Source of the DNA: Pseudomonas sp. StFLB209
Lineage (GTDB): Bacteria > Pseudomonadota > Gammaproteobacteria > Pseudomonadales > Pseudomonadaceae
Direction of reading: 5' to 3'
Assembly: GCF_000829415.1 (NCBI RefSeq)
Contig: NZ_AP014637.1
Span: 5,845,001 to 5,909,000 of the forward strand
DNA length: 64,000 nt
A model generated the notes under the pieces. The model was not told where the DNA came from and searched no databases. It saw only the letters and a program-made list of their open reading frames with translations. Shown here piece by piece: positions 36,517 to 46,227 of the stretch; within the stretch, counting starts at the first letter, position 1; every line of letters begins with the position of its first letter. The position numbers and the translations under genes were made by a program.

Positions 36517-36610
36517 GCGAAGGCTTCCCGGCTAAAGCGGATCGCCGCCCGGCCGGTCCTACGAAATCCGTGTTTGCTGGGTGACAGCGAGGCGGCGGGC
36601 GATCTCCTAC
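36517..36610. repeat. 94-bp intergenic repeat, copy A
   Basis: It begins GCGAAGGCTTCCCGGCTAAA and ends GGCGGGCGATCTCCTAC. It is the same length as 39984-40077, with 4 differences in 94. The last CTA is the stop codon of the AGE epimerase on the minus strand. Confidence 0.9.
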
Positions 36611-37863
36611 ACCGCTCCCTTCCCTGCCAGCCCACTGGCCAGGCTCGGTGCCAGGGGTCGCAGCGGCAGCAACACCGCCTGATAAGCGTGATACAGATCC
36701 GGTTTGCCCTCCCAGATGATCGCTGCCGGCCGGTTGAGCTCATCCAGTTCGTGATGCCAACTGCCGTGTTCATAATCCATCAGACGTGTCTCATTGAACT
36801 CCCAGAACCGCCGGTACCACTGCTCGAAGACTTCCTCACCAGTGTGTTGCAGTAAGGCGGCCGCAGCAGCAACGGCCTCGCAATGAGTCCAGTGCAGACG
36901 CTGGCGGATCACCGGGCGGCGTTGCTCATCCAGGGTGTAAACGATGCCGGGGGCGCCATCGACCTGCCAGCCGTGCCGGCAGGCGCTGTCGAACAGTTCA
37001 CGGGCATGTTTGGCCAGCCAGCCGGGAGCGTTGCAGCGTTCGCGTAGCAACGCCGCCTCAAGGTGCAGCAACAGCCGCGCCCACTCGAAGCCGTGGCCCG
37101 GCGTGGTGCCATACGGGCGAAACGGGTCGGCCGGGTTGTCGCGGTTGTAATCCGGTAACGGCTGCCAGGTGCGGCTGAAATGCTCGATGACCTGAAAGTC
37201 ATTGGTCGCAGCATGCTGATGGATCAGCCGTTCAATAATGCGCAGCGCACGATCGAGCCATTGCGCATTGCCTGTAACGTCGGCCAGGGCCAGAAACGCT
37301 TCAGTGCCGTGCATGTTGCTGTTGGCACCGCGATAGTGCTCTTCATGCTGCCAGTCGCGGGAGAAGGATTCACACAGCGCGCCCTCTGCTTCGCTCCAGA
37401 AGCGCTCAACGATCACCGCCTGCACCTCGTCGAGCAATGCCTGGGCCCCAGGCCGGCCGGCGACAACGGCCGAGCTGCCCGCCAGCGCCACAAAGGCATG
37501 CAGGTAAGCCTGTTTGTCTGAGTTGCCGCCCTCATCCAGCGGCGCATCGAACCAGCCGCCGTGCAACTCATCGCGCAGCGGCCCCAGCAACGCGGCCAGG
37601 CCGTGGTCGATGAGGTCGGCAAATCCGGGAATACCCTGGATATGCGCCAGCGAAAAACAATGGACTAACCGGGCAGTATTGAGGGTCTGGGCACGGGCGC
37701 CGACCATCAGCCGACCATAGTCGTCCAGATCACCGAAACCGTTTTCGAGCCGAGCCGCTCTGGCAAAGCCCAGCAGGCGCCTGCCTTCCTGGCCGAGCCA
37801 TTGCTGATGGGTGGGGGTGTGCAGCCAACTGCTGAAGGTGTGCGCGGTGCGATGCTTGTCCAT
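36607..37863 (-). CDS. AGE family sugar epimerase/isomerase
   Basis: A 418-residue alpha/alpha-barrel protein of the N-acylglucosamine 2-epimerase superfamily, closest in style to YihS and bacterial D-mannose isomerases. Motifs: RGANSNMHGTEAFLAL, TPGHGFEWARLLL (catalytic histidine), and HWTHCEAVAAA. Probable reaction is mannose-fructose or a related aldose-ketose conversion. The start at 37863 has GGAGG about 10 bases before. A repeat element (37888-38066) lies only 25 bases upstream, and another supplies the stop codon. Confidence 0.9.
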   Translation of the reverse strand: MDKHRTAHTFSSWLHTPTHQQWLGQEGRRLLGFARAARLENGFGDLDDYGRLMVGARAQTLNTARLVHCFSLAHIQGIPGFADLIDHGLAALLGPLRDELHGGWFDAPLDEGGNSDKQAYLHAFVALAGSSAVVAGRPGAQALLDEVQAVIVERFWSEAEGALCESFSRDWQHEEHYRGANSNMHGTEAFLALADVTGNAQWLDRALRIIERLIHQHAATNDFQVIEHFSRTWQPLPDYNRDNPADPFRPYGTTPGHGFEWARLLLHLEAALLRERCNAPGWLAKHARELFDSACRHGWQVDGAPGIVYTLDEQRRPVIRQRLHWTHCEAVAAAAALLQHTGEEVFEQWYRRFWEFNETRLMDYEHGSWHHELDELNRPAAIIWEGKPDLYHAYQAVLLPLRPLAPSLASGLAGKGAV

Positions 37864-37887
37864 GACGCTGTGGCCCTCCTCAACCTG

Positions 37888-38066
37888 AGGGGCACCTCTA
37901 AAAACTACCCGCTGGCTGGACGCCTGCGGCGCTACGCGCGCCATCGCTGCGTTAAAACCAGGCTCAGGATGCTCATTTACAGCCGTAAAGTCGAGCGCGA
38001 CTCCGACCGTTCCTCGCCTGTTTTTGCCTTGCGCTGACCGCCTCGCCTACGTTTTTAGAGGCACCC
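37888..38066. mobile_element. MITE-like element, about 179 bp
   Basis: The ends read GGGGCACCTCTAAAAAC and GTTTTTAGAGGCACCC, an imperfect terminal inverted repeat of about 16 bases. The interior shares CTGCGTT-AAA-C and ATGCTCATNTAC with the element at 48993-49134, so both belong to one family. No coding frame of note. It lies directly before the AGE epimerase ribosome site. Confidence 0.65.
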
Positions 38067-38145
38067 TGACGATGGTCAGGCTGGGGATGGAGCACCTGAC
38101 CGACCGGGGCCATCATGCGCGCCCTGGCCGGTCACGAGCAAGCCG

Positions 38146-39771
38146 TCAGACTTTGAACCGCGCGACCACCTGACTGAGATCACCGGCCAGGCGCGACAGC
38201 TCGTTGCTCGACGCGCTGATCTGGTTGGCGCCCTGGGTCGATTGCATCGACAGGTCACGAATGTTGACGATGTTGCGGTCGACTTCGCGCGCCACTTGCG
38301 CCTGTTCTTCCGCAGCGCTGGCGATCACCAGGTTACGTTCGGAGATCTGATTGATCGATTGGGTAATCTCGCTCAGCGAGTCACCGGCGCCCTTGGCCAT
38401 TTCCAGCGTGGTGCCGGCTCGCTCGCGACTGGTGAGCATCGACTCCAGCGCCTGGGCCGAACCATTGCGCATGGCGTTGACCATGGCGTCGATTTCCAGC
38501 GTCGACTGCTGGGTGCGATGGGCCAGTGCCCGCACTTCATCGGCAACCACCGCGAAACCACGGCCGGACTCACCGGCCCGCGCAGCTTCGATGGCCGCGT
38601 TGAGCGCCAACAGGTTGGTCTGCTCGGCGATCGAACGAATCACGTCCAGAACCTTGCCGATGTCCTGGGACTGATCAGCCAGGTTCTGCACCAGGGTCGA
38701 GGTGCTTTGCACGTTATCGGTCAGGGTCTGGATCGACTGCACGGTGTCCAGCACCCGTTGCTGACCGGCCTTGGCCGACGCGCTGGAATGGTTGGACGCA
38801 TCGGAGGTGGACACCGCATTGCGCGCCACCTCTTCCACCGCCGAGGTCATCTCGTTGACCGCCGTGGCGGCCTGGTCGATCTCGGCGTTCTGCTGATGCA
38901 GGCCGCGGTAGCTGTCTTCGGTCACCGAGTTCAGTTCGGTGGCCGCTGAAGCCAGTTGGGTGGCGGAGCTGTTGATGTGCTGCATCGCCGAACGCAGGTT
39001 GTTCTGCATCTGCTGCAAGGCACGCTGCAGACGAGTGACCTCATCTTCGCCGTCAACCACGATGTCATGGGTCAGGTCGCCGTCGGCCACATGTTCGGCG
39101 GCGCGCACCGCGCTTTCCAGCGGTCGCACGATGCCACGGGTCAGCCACAAGGCCAGGGCGATGGTGGCCAGTGCAGCGATCACCACGAAAAGGATGACGA
39201 TATTGCGCGACCTGTAGTACTGCGCTTCGGCAGCCTGGCCTTCGGCTTCAATCTTTTTGGTGTAGTAATCGCCAAGGTCGGCCAGTTGCTTGCCAGAACC
39301 ATCAACGATGGTCTTCATGTCCACCTGCAGCAGCTTGTTCAGGCCAGCCAGGTCTTTCTGCGCGGCCAATACAAAGGAGCGGTCAAGCCCTTCGCGGTAC
39401 TGGTTCTGGGTGGTGCGAAACTGGTCGGCGAGCACCTTTTCTTCAGGGGTGTCGACGAACTTGTTGAGTATCTCGAGCTTGCCGTCCAGATCTTTCAGAC
39501 GGGTGTCCATCTGGCCCTTGTAGGTACTGACATTGGCAGGGTCCTGGTCCAGGGCCATGCGCAGGGAGATCGTGCGGATGCGCAGCATGATTTCACGGAT
39601 GTCAGAGACCGCGCGCATGCTCGGCACCCAATTGGTTTCAACAGCAACTTCGCTTTCACGGATGGTCTGCATCTGCGCCAGGGCAAACCAGCCAAGCAGA
39701 GCCACAAGCAGAGAAATCAAGGTAAAACCCAGTCCCGCACGGCGGGCGATGGTCAGATTGCGTAGATTCAT
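38146..39771 (-). CDS. Methyl-accepting chemotaxis protein with four-helix-bundle sensor
   Basis: A 541-residue chemoreceptor: transmembrane helix ([20 protein letters not shown]), a periplasmic helical domain of about 150 residues with no Cache pattern, a second helix ([20 protein letters not shown]), HAMP, and the signalling domain with [20 protein letters not shown]. The sensor resembles the 4HB_MCP type; ligand unknown. There is no C-terminal pentapeptide for CheR tethering. It stands alone. Confidence 0.93.
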   Translation of the reverse strand: MNLRNLTIARRAGLGFTLISLLVALLGWFALAQMQTIRESEVAVETNWVPSMRAVSDIREIMLRIRTISLRMALDQDPANVSTYKGQMDTRLKDLDGKLEILNKFVDTPEEKVLADQFRTTQNQYREGLDRSFVLAAQKDLAGLNKLLQVDMKTIVDGSGKQLADLGDYYTKKIEAEGQAAEAQYYRSRNIVILFVVIAALATIALALWLTRGIVRPLESAVRAAEHVADGDLTHDIVVDGEDEVTRLQRALQQMQNNLRSAMQHINSSATQLASAATELNSVTEDSYRGLHQQNAEIDQAATAVNEMTSAVEEVARNAVSTSDASNHSSASAKAGQQRVLDTVQSIQTLTDNVQSTSTLVQNLADQSQDIGKVLDVIRSIAEQTNLLALNAAIEAARAGESGRGFAVVADEVRALAHRTQQSTLEIDAMVNAMRNGSAQALESMLTSRERAGTTLEMAKGAGDSLSEITQSINQISERNLVIASAAEEQAQVAREVDRNIVNIRDLSMQSTQGANQISASSNELSRLAGDLSQVVARFKV

Positions 39772-39940
39772 GGCTACGGCTCTTTGTTATGGAATGGCAG
39801 GTCATTGGCGGTTGTCGGACAACCCCATCTCGCTATCGGCCTGCCGAACCGCATCTTGAGCGCCTTCTGCCATCATTTGTTACATGTGTTTCAGTCGCTG
39901 GACACAGTATTATTATCAGACCGCAGGGTGCGGCCGGGCG

Positions 39941-39983
39941 GCGATCCGCTGTAGGAGCGGCTTTAGCCGCGAAGGATTTAGCC
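39941..39983. repeat. REP sequences before the 94-bp repeat
   Basis: GTAGGAGCGGCTTTAGCCGC is followed by a partial copy of the same hairpin (GATTTAGCCGCGAAGG), directly abutting the 94-bp repeat. With the REP elements, the gap 39772-40073 contains nothing else that I can name. Confidence 0.7.
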
Positions 39984-40077
39984 GCGAAGGCTTCCCGGCT
40001 AGAGCGGATCGCCGCCCGGCCGGTCCTACGAGGTCCGTATTTGCTGGGTGACAGCGAGGCGGCGGGCGATCTCCTAC
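39984..40077. repeat. 94-bp intergenic repeat, copy B
   Basis: Same as 36517-36610 with 4 substitutions. Here too the terminal CTA (40074-40076) is the minus-strand TAG stop of the neighbouring gene, in this case glycerate kinase. Confidence 0.9.
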
Positions 40078-41210
40078 CGGCTGGCCAGGTTCCACAACAG
40101 TGCCAGGTCACGTGCCCGATCATGCAGCAGGCCGGGCGCATTGCGGCAGGCTTCGTCCAGGCTCATGGGGCCGCTGGCCAAGGCGAATGCGGCATGAATG
40201 CCATGCGCGTACAACTGCTCGTAGCCTTCACCGAGGGTGCCGGCCAGGACAATCACCGGTACATTGTGGCGCGCCGCGAAGCGCGCCACGCCCAGCGGTG
40301 TCTTGCCGCGCAGGGTCTGGGCATCGAACCGCCCTTCTCCGGTGATCACCAGGTCAGCGCCTTGCAGCGCCTGCTCCAGACCGGTCAGCTCCGCAACCAC
40401 CTCGACCCCTGGGCGAAAGCTGGCCTGCAAGAACGCCTTGGCCGCAAACCCCATACCGCCCGCCGCACCACTGCCGGGGCTGTCACGCAGGTCACGACCG
40501 AGCACCTGTGCACAGTGATCGGCGTAATGCCCCAGCGCAGCATCAAGTGCCAGCACCTGTTCAGCATCAGCGCCTTTTTGCGGGCCAAAGGTGTGCGACG
40601 CACCGTGCGGGCCGCACAGCGGGTTGTCGACATCAGCGGCAATCTCGAAACGCACCTCGGCCAGCCGTGGGTCCAGGCCGCTCAAGTCGATCCCGGCCAA
40701 CTGCGCCAGCGCCAGACCGCCTGGCGCCAGCGGTTGCCCGGCCTGATCGACAAATGCCACCCCCAGCGCCGCCAGCATGCCGCTGCCGCCATCGTTGGTC
40801 GCGCTACCGCCAATGGCCAGAATCACCCGTTGCGCACCGGCATCCAGCGCCTGGGCGATCAACTGTCCGGTGCCGTAGGTGCTGGTAATGCGCGCATCAC
40901 GCTGTGTCAGGCTCAGCAATTGCAGACCGCTGGCGGTGGCCATCTCGATGATCGCCGTGCGGCTTTCGGCCAGCCAGCCCCAGTGCGCCACCACCGGCTC
41001 ACCGAGCGGGCCGCTTACCCGTGCACTCATCAATTGCCCGTTGCACGCCTGCAGCACCGATTCAATGGTGCCCTCGCCACCATCGGCCATCGGGCAGATA
41101 CGCAACCGGGCCTGCGGCCAGACCTCGCTCAGGCCAGCAGCGATGGACTGGGCGACGGCCTGGGCGCTGAGGCTGTCTTTGAACGAGTCGGGGGCAATGA
41201 CGATTTTCAT
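40074..41210 (-). CDS. garK: Glycerate kinase
   Basis: A 378-residue glycerate kinase of the GarK/GlxK family: MKIVIAPDSFKDSL at the start, ICPMADGGEGT, and GSATNDGGSGMLAALG. It phosphorylates D-glycerate, usually to 2-phosphoglycerate, linking glucarate/galactarate or glyoxylate routes to glycolysis. AGGAG lies 7 bases before the ATG at 41210. The upstream gene is cdaR on the same strand, as the sugar-diacid regulator of this pathway. The stop codon lies in the 94-bp repeat. Confidence 0.93.
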   Translation of the reverse strand: MKIVIAPDSFKDSLSAQAVAQSIAAGLSEVWPQARLRICPMADGGEGTIESVLQACNGQLMSARVSGPLGEPVVAHWGWLAESRTAIIEMATASGLQLLSLTQRDARITSTYGTGQLIAQALDAGAQRVILAIGGSATNDGGSGMLAALGVAFVDQAGQPLAPGGLALAQLAGIDLSGLDPRLAEVRFEIAADVDNPLCGPHGASHTFGPQKGADAEQVLALDAALGHYADHCAQVLGRDLRDSPGSGAAGGMGFAAKAFLQASFRPGVEVVAELTGLEQALQGADLVITGEGRFDAQTLRGKTPLGVARFAARHNVPVIVLAGTLGEGYEQLYAHGIHAAFALASGPMSLDEACRNAPGLLHDRARDLALLWNLASR

Positions 41211-41300
41211 GAGGCAACTCCTGTTCTTGTGCACGCATCTTGGCATCCGGGCCGCGGCTTTACCCCGGTCCGGCGCACAACGCTGCGCGCGCCCGACCAG

Positions 41301-42380
41301 TCATTTGCACAACACCTGCACCTGACGGCCCAGATACAGGCGCAACAGGTCGTGGGTGCGATACGGGTCACAACCGGTCAGTTCGGCAATTTTGTCCAGC
41401 CGATAACGCAGGCTGTTGCGATGAATGCCCAGCGCTTCGGCACACACCTGGCTTTCTCCGCTGTGCTCGAACCAGCGATCCAGGGTGTCGAGCAACGCCG
41501 GTTGTTCGTGCAAGGGCGCGACCGTCTCTGCAATGCCCTGCGCCAGCCAGTCCTGCCGATGACGCCAGAACAGCAACGGCAGGCGCAGACTCTGCAACGG
41601 TAACAGCCGCTGGGTCGGACGAATCTGGCTGGCATAATCGAGCGACTCGTGCAGCGCGGCGCAGGCCTGGCGCAAGTCGGCCAGGTCCGGCGACAACTCG
41701 GCATAGGCCAGGCGCTGGATCGGCCAATCCTGCTCCAGCCAGTGGCCAAACCCAGGATCACGCTCTGCCGGATGGCAGCAGTACAACAAGGTTGGCTCGC
41801 GCAGGCAGCACCAGCTGTGTGGGTAGCGGGCATGGAGCCGGGCGATCAACGGGTGGTGCAGCTCCAGCGGCTCACTCAGTTGCAGCAGCAGCGCCTGACG
41901 CGGCAGTTGCGGCTGCAGGCCCAACTGGCGGGCTTCGTCCACCAGGCTGTCAGGGCAGTCGCCCCATAACAGCCGGGCCAGCAATTGCTCGCTGCGTTGT
42001 TGACGCCATTGCCGGTCGCTCTGCTGGCGGCGCTGCTCCATCAGCATTTCGGCGGTCATTTTCACCAACTCGCCGTAGACCCGGACCCGCTCCGGGTCAC
42101 CCGTGATGCCCAATACCCCGACCAATTGATGGTCGAGCATCAGCGGTAGATTAACGCCCGGCTTCACCCCACCCAGGCGGCTGGCCGCGTCGCTGTCGAT
42201 TTCCACCGTCTGGCGGCTGGCCAGAACTTGTTGCGCGCCTTCATGGCGGGTACTGATGCGCTCGGGGTCACCACTGCCAATGATGATGCCCAGATAATCC
42301 ATGACATTGACGTTATGCGGCAAAATCGCCATGGCCCGGTCGACAATGTCTTGGGCCAGGGCGCGATCAAGGGCGAACAT
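41301..42380 (-). CDS. cdaR: Sugar diacid regulator CdaR
   Basis: A 359-residue regulator: an N-terminal sugar-diacid recognition domain (LAQDIVDRAMAILPHNVNVM, then GIIIGSGDPERI) and a C-terminal PucR-type helix-turn-helix (ALGIHRNSLRYRLDKIAELT). In E. coli CdaR activates the glucarate, galactarate and glycerate genes, probably on binding glycerate. Here it lies directly before garK. GGAG lies 6 bases before the ATG at 42380; the frame runs open far upstream, opposite the lipoprotein gene, but that part is not coding. Confidence 0.92.
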   Translation of the reverse strand: MFALDRALAQDIVDRAMAILPHNVNVMDYLGIIIGSGDPERISTRHEGAQQVLASRQTVEIDSDAASRLGGVKPGVNLPLMLDHQLVGVLGITGDPERVRVYGELVKMTAEMLMEQRRQQSDRQWRQQRSEQLLARLLWGDCPDSLVDEARQLGLQPQLPRQALLLQLSEPLELHHPLIARLHARYPHSWCCLREPTLLYCCHPAERDPGFGHWLEQDWPIQRLAYAELSPDLADLRQACAALHESLDYASQIRPTQRLLPLQSLRLPLLFWRHRQDWLAQGIAETVAPLHEQPALLDTLDRWFEHSGESQVCAEALGIHRNSLRYRLDKIAELTGCDPYRTHDLLRLYLGRQVQVLCK

Positions 42381-42536
42381 GGCAGACTCCAGAATGGCAC
42401 CTACCAGAACGGCACCAAGGGGTAGATACATTTTGTTGAATTTATTTCTGCCAATGAGTGTGCCTGAAACTGGAGCCCTGCGCGAAGGGCGTGGCACAGT
42501 CGCGGTTGCACACCGCCCTGTTGAAGGTTGCCTGCC

Positions 42537-43679
42537 TTGATCCACTCTCACCTGCCCATTGTGCTTTGCGCCCTGGCGCTGCAGGCTTGCGCCTCCCGGC
42601 TCGACGAGCCGCCGGCGACCGGCTTCGACAGCTACCGCCAGCAGACCCTGCAACTGATCGAAAACCACCGGGTGTTCCAGACCGCCGACCGCACCGCCGA
42701 GCTGAACTGGAACGCTCCGCAACAGTGGCGCCCGAACGGCACGCCCAAAGGCGGTGTGCTGCTGGTGCACGGCCTGGGCGATTCTCCCTGGTCGTTCCAC
42801 GACATTGGCCGCACCCTGGCCGATCAGGGCTACATCGTGCGCACGGTGCTGCTGCCCGGCCACGGCACCCGCCCGCAAGACATGCTGAACGTCACCCTGG
42901 CGCAATGGCAGCAGGTGGTCCGCGAGCAGGCCGCGCAATTGTCGCGGGAGGTGCCCAAGGTGTACCTGGGCGGCTTCTCCACCGGCGCCAACCTGGTCCT
43001 GGACTACGCCTACCAACACGACGACATCGCAGGGCTGTTGCTGTTTTCTCCGGCGTTTCGCTCTGACAGCGCCTATGTGTGGGTGACGCCGTGGATCAGT
43101 TGGGTACGGCCGTGGCTGGCAGAACCCGACGACGGGGTACGACCGATGCAGACCCCGGTGCGTTACCTGAATGTGCCCACCAATGGCTTTGCCCAGTTCC
43201 ATTACAGCAGCGTGCTGGCTCGCCAGCGTCTGGAGCAAAAGCCGTACGGCAAGCCGGTGTTCATGGTCATCACCGAACACGACTCAGTGCTCGACACCCG
43301 GTATGTGCTCGACAGTTTCAACCAGCGCTTCACCCATCCGGGCAGTCGCCTGGTGTGGTACGGGACAAGCCCGCAAGCCGCGCCGCAAAACCCACGGGTA
43401 CTGGCGCGCAACGACTATTTGCCGGAACTGCACATCAGCCAGTTTTCTCACATGGGCCTGCTGTTTTCCCCCGACAACCCGCTCTACGGCCCGCAGGGCA
43501 GCCAGCGCATCTGCTGGAATGGTCAGCCACTGCCGGACATGGCCCGCTGTATGGCGGGCGAGCCGGTGTGGTATTCGGACTGGGGCTATCAAGAACCGGG
43601 CAAGGTCCACGCACGTTTGACGTTCAACCCGTACTACCAGTGGCAGTCGCAGGTGATGCTCAATGTGCTCGGCCAATAG
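42537..43679 (+). CDS. Lipoprotein alpha/beta hydrolase
   Basis: A 380-residue alpha/beta hydrolase with a lipoprotein signal (LPIVLCALALQACAS, lipobox LQAC). The oxyanion motif is LLVHGLGDSPWS, the nucleophile GGFSTGA, and the acid probably in TEHDSVLD with histidine in SHMGLLFS. It may be a membrane-anchored lysophospholipase or carboxylesterase facing the periplasm. The start is unclear: TTG at 42537 has GAAGG 9 bases before, while TTG at 42528 is too close to it. It lies between cdaR and the GntR gene, without obvious link to sugar acids. Confidence 0.85.
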   Translation: MIHSHLPIVLCALALQACASRLDEPPATGFDSYRQQTLQLIENHRVFQTADRTAELNWNAPQQWRPNGTPKGGVLLVHGLGDSPWSFHDIGRTLADQGYIVRTVLLPGHGTRPQDMLNVTLAQWQQVVREQAAQLSREVPKVYLGGFSTGANLVLDYAYQHDDIAGLLLFSPAFRSDSAYVWVTPWISWVRPWLAEPDDGVRPMQTPVRYLNVPTNGFAQFHYSSVLARQRLEQKPYGKPVFMVITEHDSVLDTRYVLDSFNQRFTHPGSRLVWYGTSPQAAPQNPRVLARNDYLPELHISQFSHMGLLFSPDNPLYGPQGSQRICWNGQPLPDMARCMAGEPVWYSDWGYQEPGKVHARLTFNPYYQWQSQVMLNVLGQ

Positions 43680-43684
43680 GCTCG

Positions 43685-44398
43685 CTACTCCAGCGGCACC
43701 AGCCGCTCACGACTGTTGCTCAGGTGGGTCCACATCGCTGCGCGGGCGGCATCCGGATCCTTGCGGCGAATCGCACTGAGCAACGCTTCGTGCTCCAGGT
43801 TGGCCAGATAACCGTGAGGCACCAGCTTGTTGCCGGCACGCTCACTGCTGGCAATCCGGGTGCGCGGGATGATCGCACTGCCCAGATGCTGCATGATTTC
43901 GATGAAGTAAGGGTTGCCGGTGGCCTCGGCAATCAGCATATGAAAGCGCTTGTCGGCCTCGACGCAACTGTCGTCCTTGGCCAGTAGGTCCTGATAATCA
44001 TCCAGCGCCTGGCGCATCGCCGCCAGTTGCTCATCGGTACGGCGCAATGCCGCCAGCGCCACGGCCTGGGTCTCAAGGCCAATGCGCAGCTCGATGATGT
44101 CACGCACCCGTGAGGCGGTTTCGACCTTCAGGCGCAGCCCGGTCTGGTCTTCACGCTCCAGCACAAAAGTGCCCTTGCCCTGATGGGTAACCACCAGGCC
44201 TGAGGCCTGCAGCTTGGAAATCGCCTCGCGGACCACGGTGCGACTGACCCCGTGTTCGCGAACGATTTCGTTCTCCGATGGCAGCTTGTGCCCCGGCGGG
44301 ATCTTGCCGAGCAGGATGCGCTGGCTCAACTCGGTGACCAGATCGGTGGCCAGACTGTGTTGCCGGCGCTTGGGCGCGGTCGCGTGATTTTCTTGCAT
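43685..44398 (-). CDS. FadR/GntR-family regulator of the glucarate genes
   Basis: A 237-residue GntR protein: N-terminal winged helix (KLPSENEIVREHGVSRTVVR) and a C-terminal FCD ligand domain with metal-binding histidines (DKRFHMLIAEATGNPYF). It is divergent from gudP, and a perfect operator-like palindrome lies between them, so it most likely represses the glucarate transport and dehydratase genes. Confidence 0.92.
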   Translation of the reverse strand: MQENHATAPKRRQHSLATDLVTELSQRILLGKIPPGHKLPSENEIVREHGVSRTVVREAISKLQASGLVVTHQGKGTFVLEREDQTGLRLKVETASRVRDIIELRIGLETQAVALAALRRTDEQLAAMRQALDDYQDLLAKDDSCVEADKRFHMLIAEATGNPYFIEIMQHLGSAIIPRTRIASSERAGNKLVPHGYLANLEHEALLSAIRRKDPDAARAAMWTHLSNSRERLVPLE

Positions 44399-44545
44399 TA
44401 AGCCATCCAGACACGGGTTGTACTTTTTCCGGCGTAAGCGACCGGGCGAACACGTCGATTACTTCAGTTTTGCACGCAGTAATCGGGCGGATGATACCAC
44501 CGGGCCGTGGTCACTGGTCGCCAACACGCCAAACTGAACTTGTTC

Positions 44546-44562
44546 AACTTGTTAGACAAGTT
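44546..44562. promoter_or_regulatory. Palindromic GntR/FadR operator
   Basis: AACTTGT-TAG-ACAAGTT is a perfect inverted repeat fitting the FCD-type consensus TNGTNNNACNA. It lies 148 bases before the GntR gene and about 270 before gudP. The rest of this AT-rich 435-base gap shows no other clear feature. Confidence 0.7.
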
Positions 44563-44833
44563 ACCGGTAACGTGTTTTTCCGAAATTCCACAGCCTGAAT
44601 TTTTTGTTATCCGACGAAATTTTTATCAGCGCCTAAAACCCGCAAAAATACTGATAAAAACCAATAAATCACATACAAAAACCAGAAAAACACCTAAAAC
44701 CCATTCATCACGATCAACAAATTCCGCTCACGACAGTGCTTGCGCGCCAAATTTCAGCTTGTATGATGACCGACAAAGCAGGCGACGACTTGCTCCAAAC
44801 CCGCATAAAAATAACGAGTGGGAGAAAACTCAA

Positions 44834-46180
44834 GTGAGTACATCCAATCCCGGTGTGACCAGTGGCCTGGATCCGGTTCTGCAATCGGCCATATCCAAAG
44901 TCAAACGCCACGTGCTGCCGCTGTTCGTGATCATGTTCATCGTCAATTACATTGACCGGGTGAACATTGGCTTCGTGCGTTCGCACATGGAAACCGACCT
45001 GGGCATCGGCGCTGCCGCCTACGGTTTTGGTGCTGGCTTGTTCTTCATCGGCTACGCGCTGTTCGAAGTACCCTCTAACATGCTTCTGCAAAAAGTCGGC
45101 GCCCGTGTGTGGCTGACCCGCATCATGCTCACCTGGGGGATCATTGCCGCGTGCATGGCCTTCATCCAGAACGAAACCCACTTCTACATCCTGCGTTTCT
45201 TGCTGGGCGTGGCCGAGGCCGGCTTTTTCCCCGGTGTGATCTACTACTTCACCCGTTGGCTGCCGGGCGCCGAACGTGGCAAGGCGATTGCCATTTTCCT
45301 TAGCGGTTCGGCCATTGCATCACTGATTTCCGGCCCGCTGGCCGGCCTGCTGTTGCAGATCAACGGCCTTGGCATGAAAGGCTGGCAGTGGATGTATTTC
45401 ATCGAGGGCATGTTCTCGGTGGTGCTGTGCTTCTTCGTCTGGTTCTGGCTGGACTCCAAACCCCACGACGCCAAATGGCTGAGCCGCGAAGAACAGGATG
45501 CACTGGTGGGTGCCATTGACGCCGAGCAGAAAGCCCGCGAAGCCGCCACGCCCATCAAGCCGTCGCTGGGCCAGTTGCTCAAAGACAGCCAGATCGTGCT
45601 GTTCTGCCTGATCTACTTCCTGATCCAGCTGACCATCTACGCCGCGACCTTCTGGCTGCCGAGCATCATCAAGAAGATGGGCAGCCTCACCGACTTCGAG
45701 GTCGGGATGTTCAACTCGCTGCCATGGCTGCTGTCGATCGTCGGCATGTACGTCTTCGCCACCCTGGCCGGTAAATGGAAACGCCAGCAGGCCTGGGTGG
45801 CGGCCGCACTGCTGATCGCGGCAGCCGGCATGTTCATGTCCACCACCGGCGGGCCGATCTTCGCCTTCGTCGCCATCTGTTTTGCAGCGCTGGGCTTCAA
45901 GTCGGCGTCGTCGCTGTTCTGGCCGATTCCGCAGGCGTATCTGGATGCCCGTATCGCCGCTGCGGTGATCGCGCTGATCAACTCGGTGGGCAACCTGGGC
46001 GGTTTCGTGGCACCGACCACCTTCGGCATTCTGGAACAGCAAACCGGCTCGATCCAGGGCGGGCTGTACGCCCTGACCTTCACCTCGATCCTGGCTGCCG
46101 TGATCGTATTCGCCGCCCGCAGCACACCCAAGCCCGGCGCCACGCCAGTGGCTGAAATCAAGCCCTCGGCCAGTCACTGA
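44834..46180 (+). CDS. gudP: MFS D-glucarate/galactarate transporter GudP-like
   Basis: A 448-residue major-facilitator transporter of the anion:cation symporter group: [20 protein letters not shown] near the start, then [20 protein letters not shown]. Twelve transmembrane segments can be placed. Its position directly before gudD, and 47 bases from it, makes D-glucarate or galactarate the likely substrate. Start is GTG at 44834 with GGAG 9 bases before; the open frame continues upstream across the operator and is not coding. Confidence 0.9.
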   Translation: MSTSNPGVTSGLDPVLQSAISKVKRHVLPLFVIMFIVNYIDRVNIGFVRSHMETDLGIGAAAYGFGAGLFFIGYALFEVPSNMLLQKVGARVWLTRIMLTWGIIAACMAFIQNETHFYILRFLLGVAEAGFFPGVIYYFTRWLPGAERGKAIAIFLSGSAIASLISGPLAGLLLQINGLGMKGWQWMYFIEGMFSVVLCFFVWFWLDSKPHDAKWLSREEQDALVGAIDAEQKAREAATPIKPSLGQLLKDSQIVLFCLIYFLIQLTIYAATFWLPSIIKKMGSLTDFEVGMFNSLPWLLSIVGMYVFATLAGKWKRQQAWVAAALLIAAAGMFMSTTGGPIFAFVAICFAALGFKSASSLFWPIPQAYLDARIAAAVIALINSVGNLGGFVAPTTFGILEQQTGSIQGGLYALTFTSILAAVIVFAARSTPKPGATPVAEIKPSASH

Positions 46181-46227
46181 CTGGCCTGCGCCACCCCGCA
46201 CACCGACAAGAAACAGAGGACCCGACC

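Noticed and set aside
37801..38037. Small frame in the MITE-like element
   Set aside because: It begins inside the epimerase gene on the other strand and has no ribosome site; the inverted ends explain the region better.
41301..43280. A 659-codon version of CdaR
   Set aside because: The CdaR domain starts at 42380 with a good ribosome site; the extension is antisense to the lipoprotein hydrolase gene.
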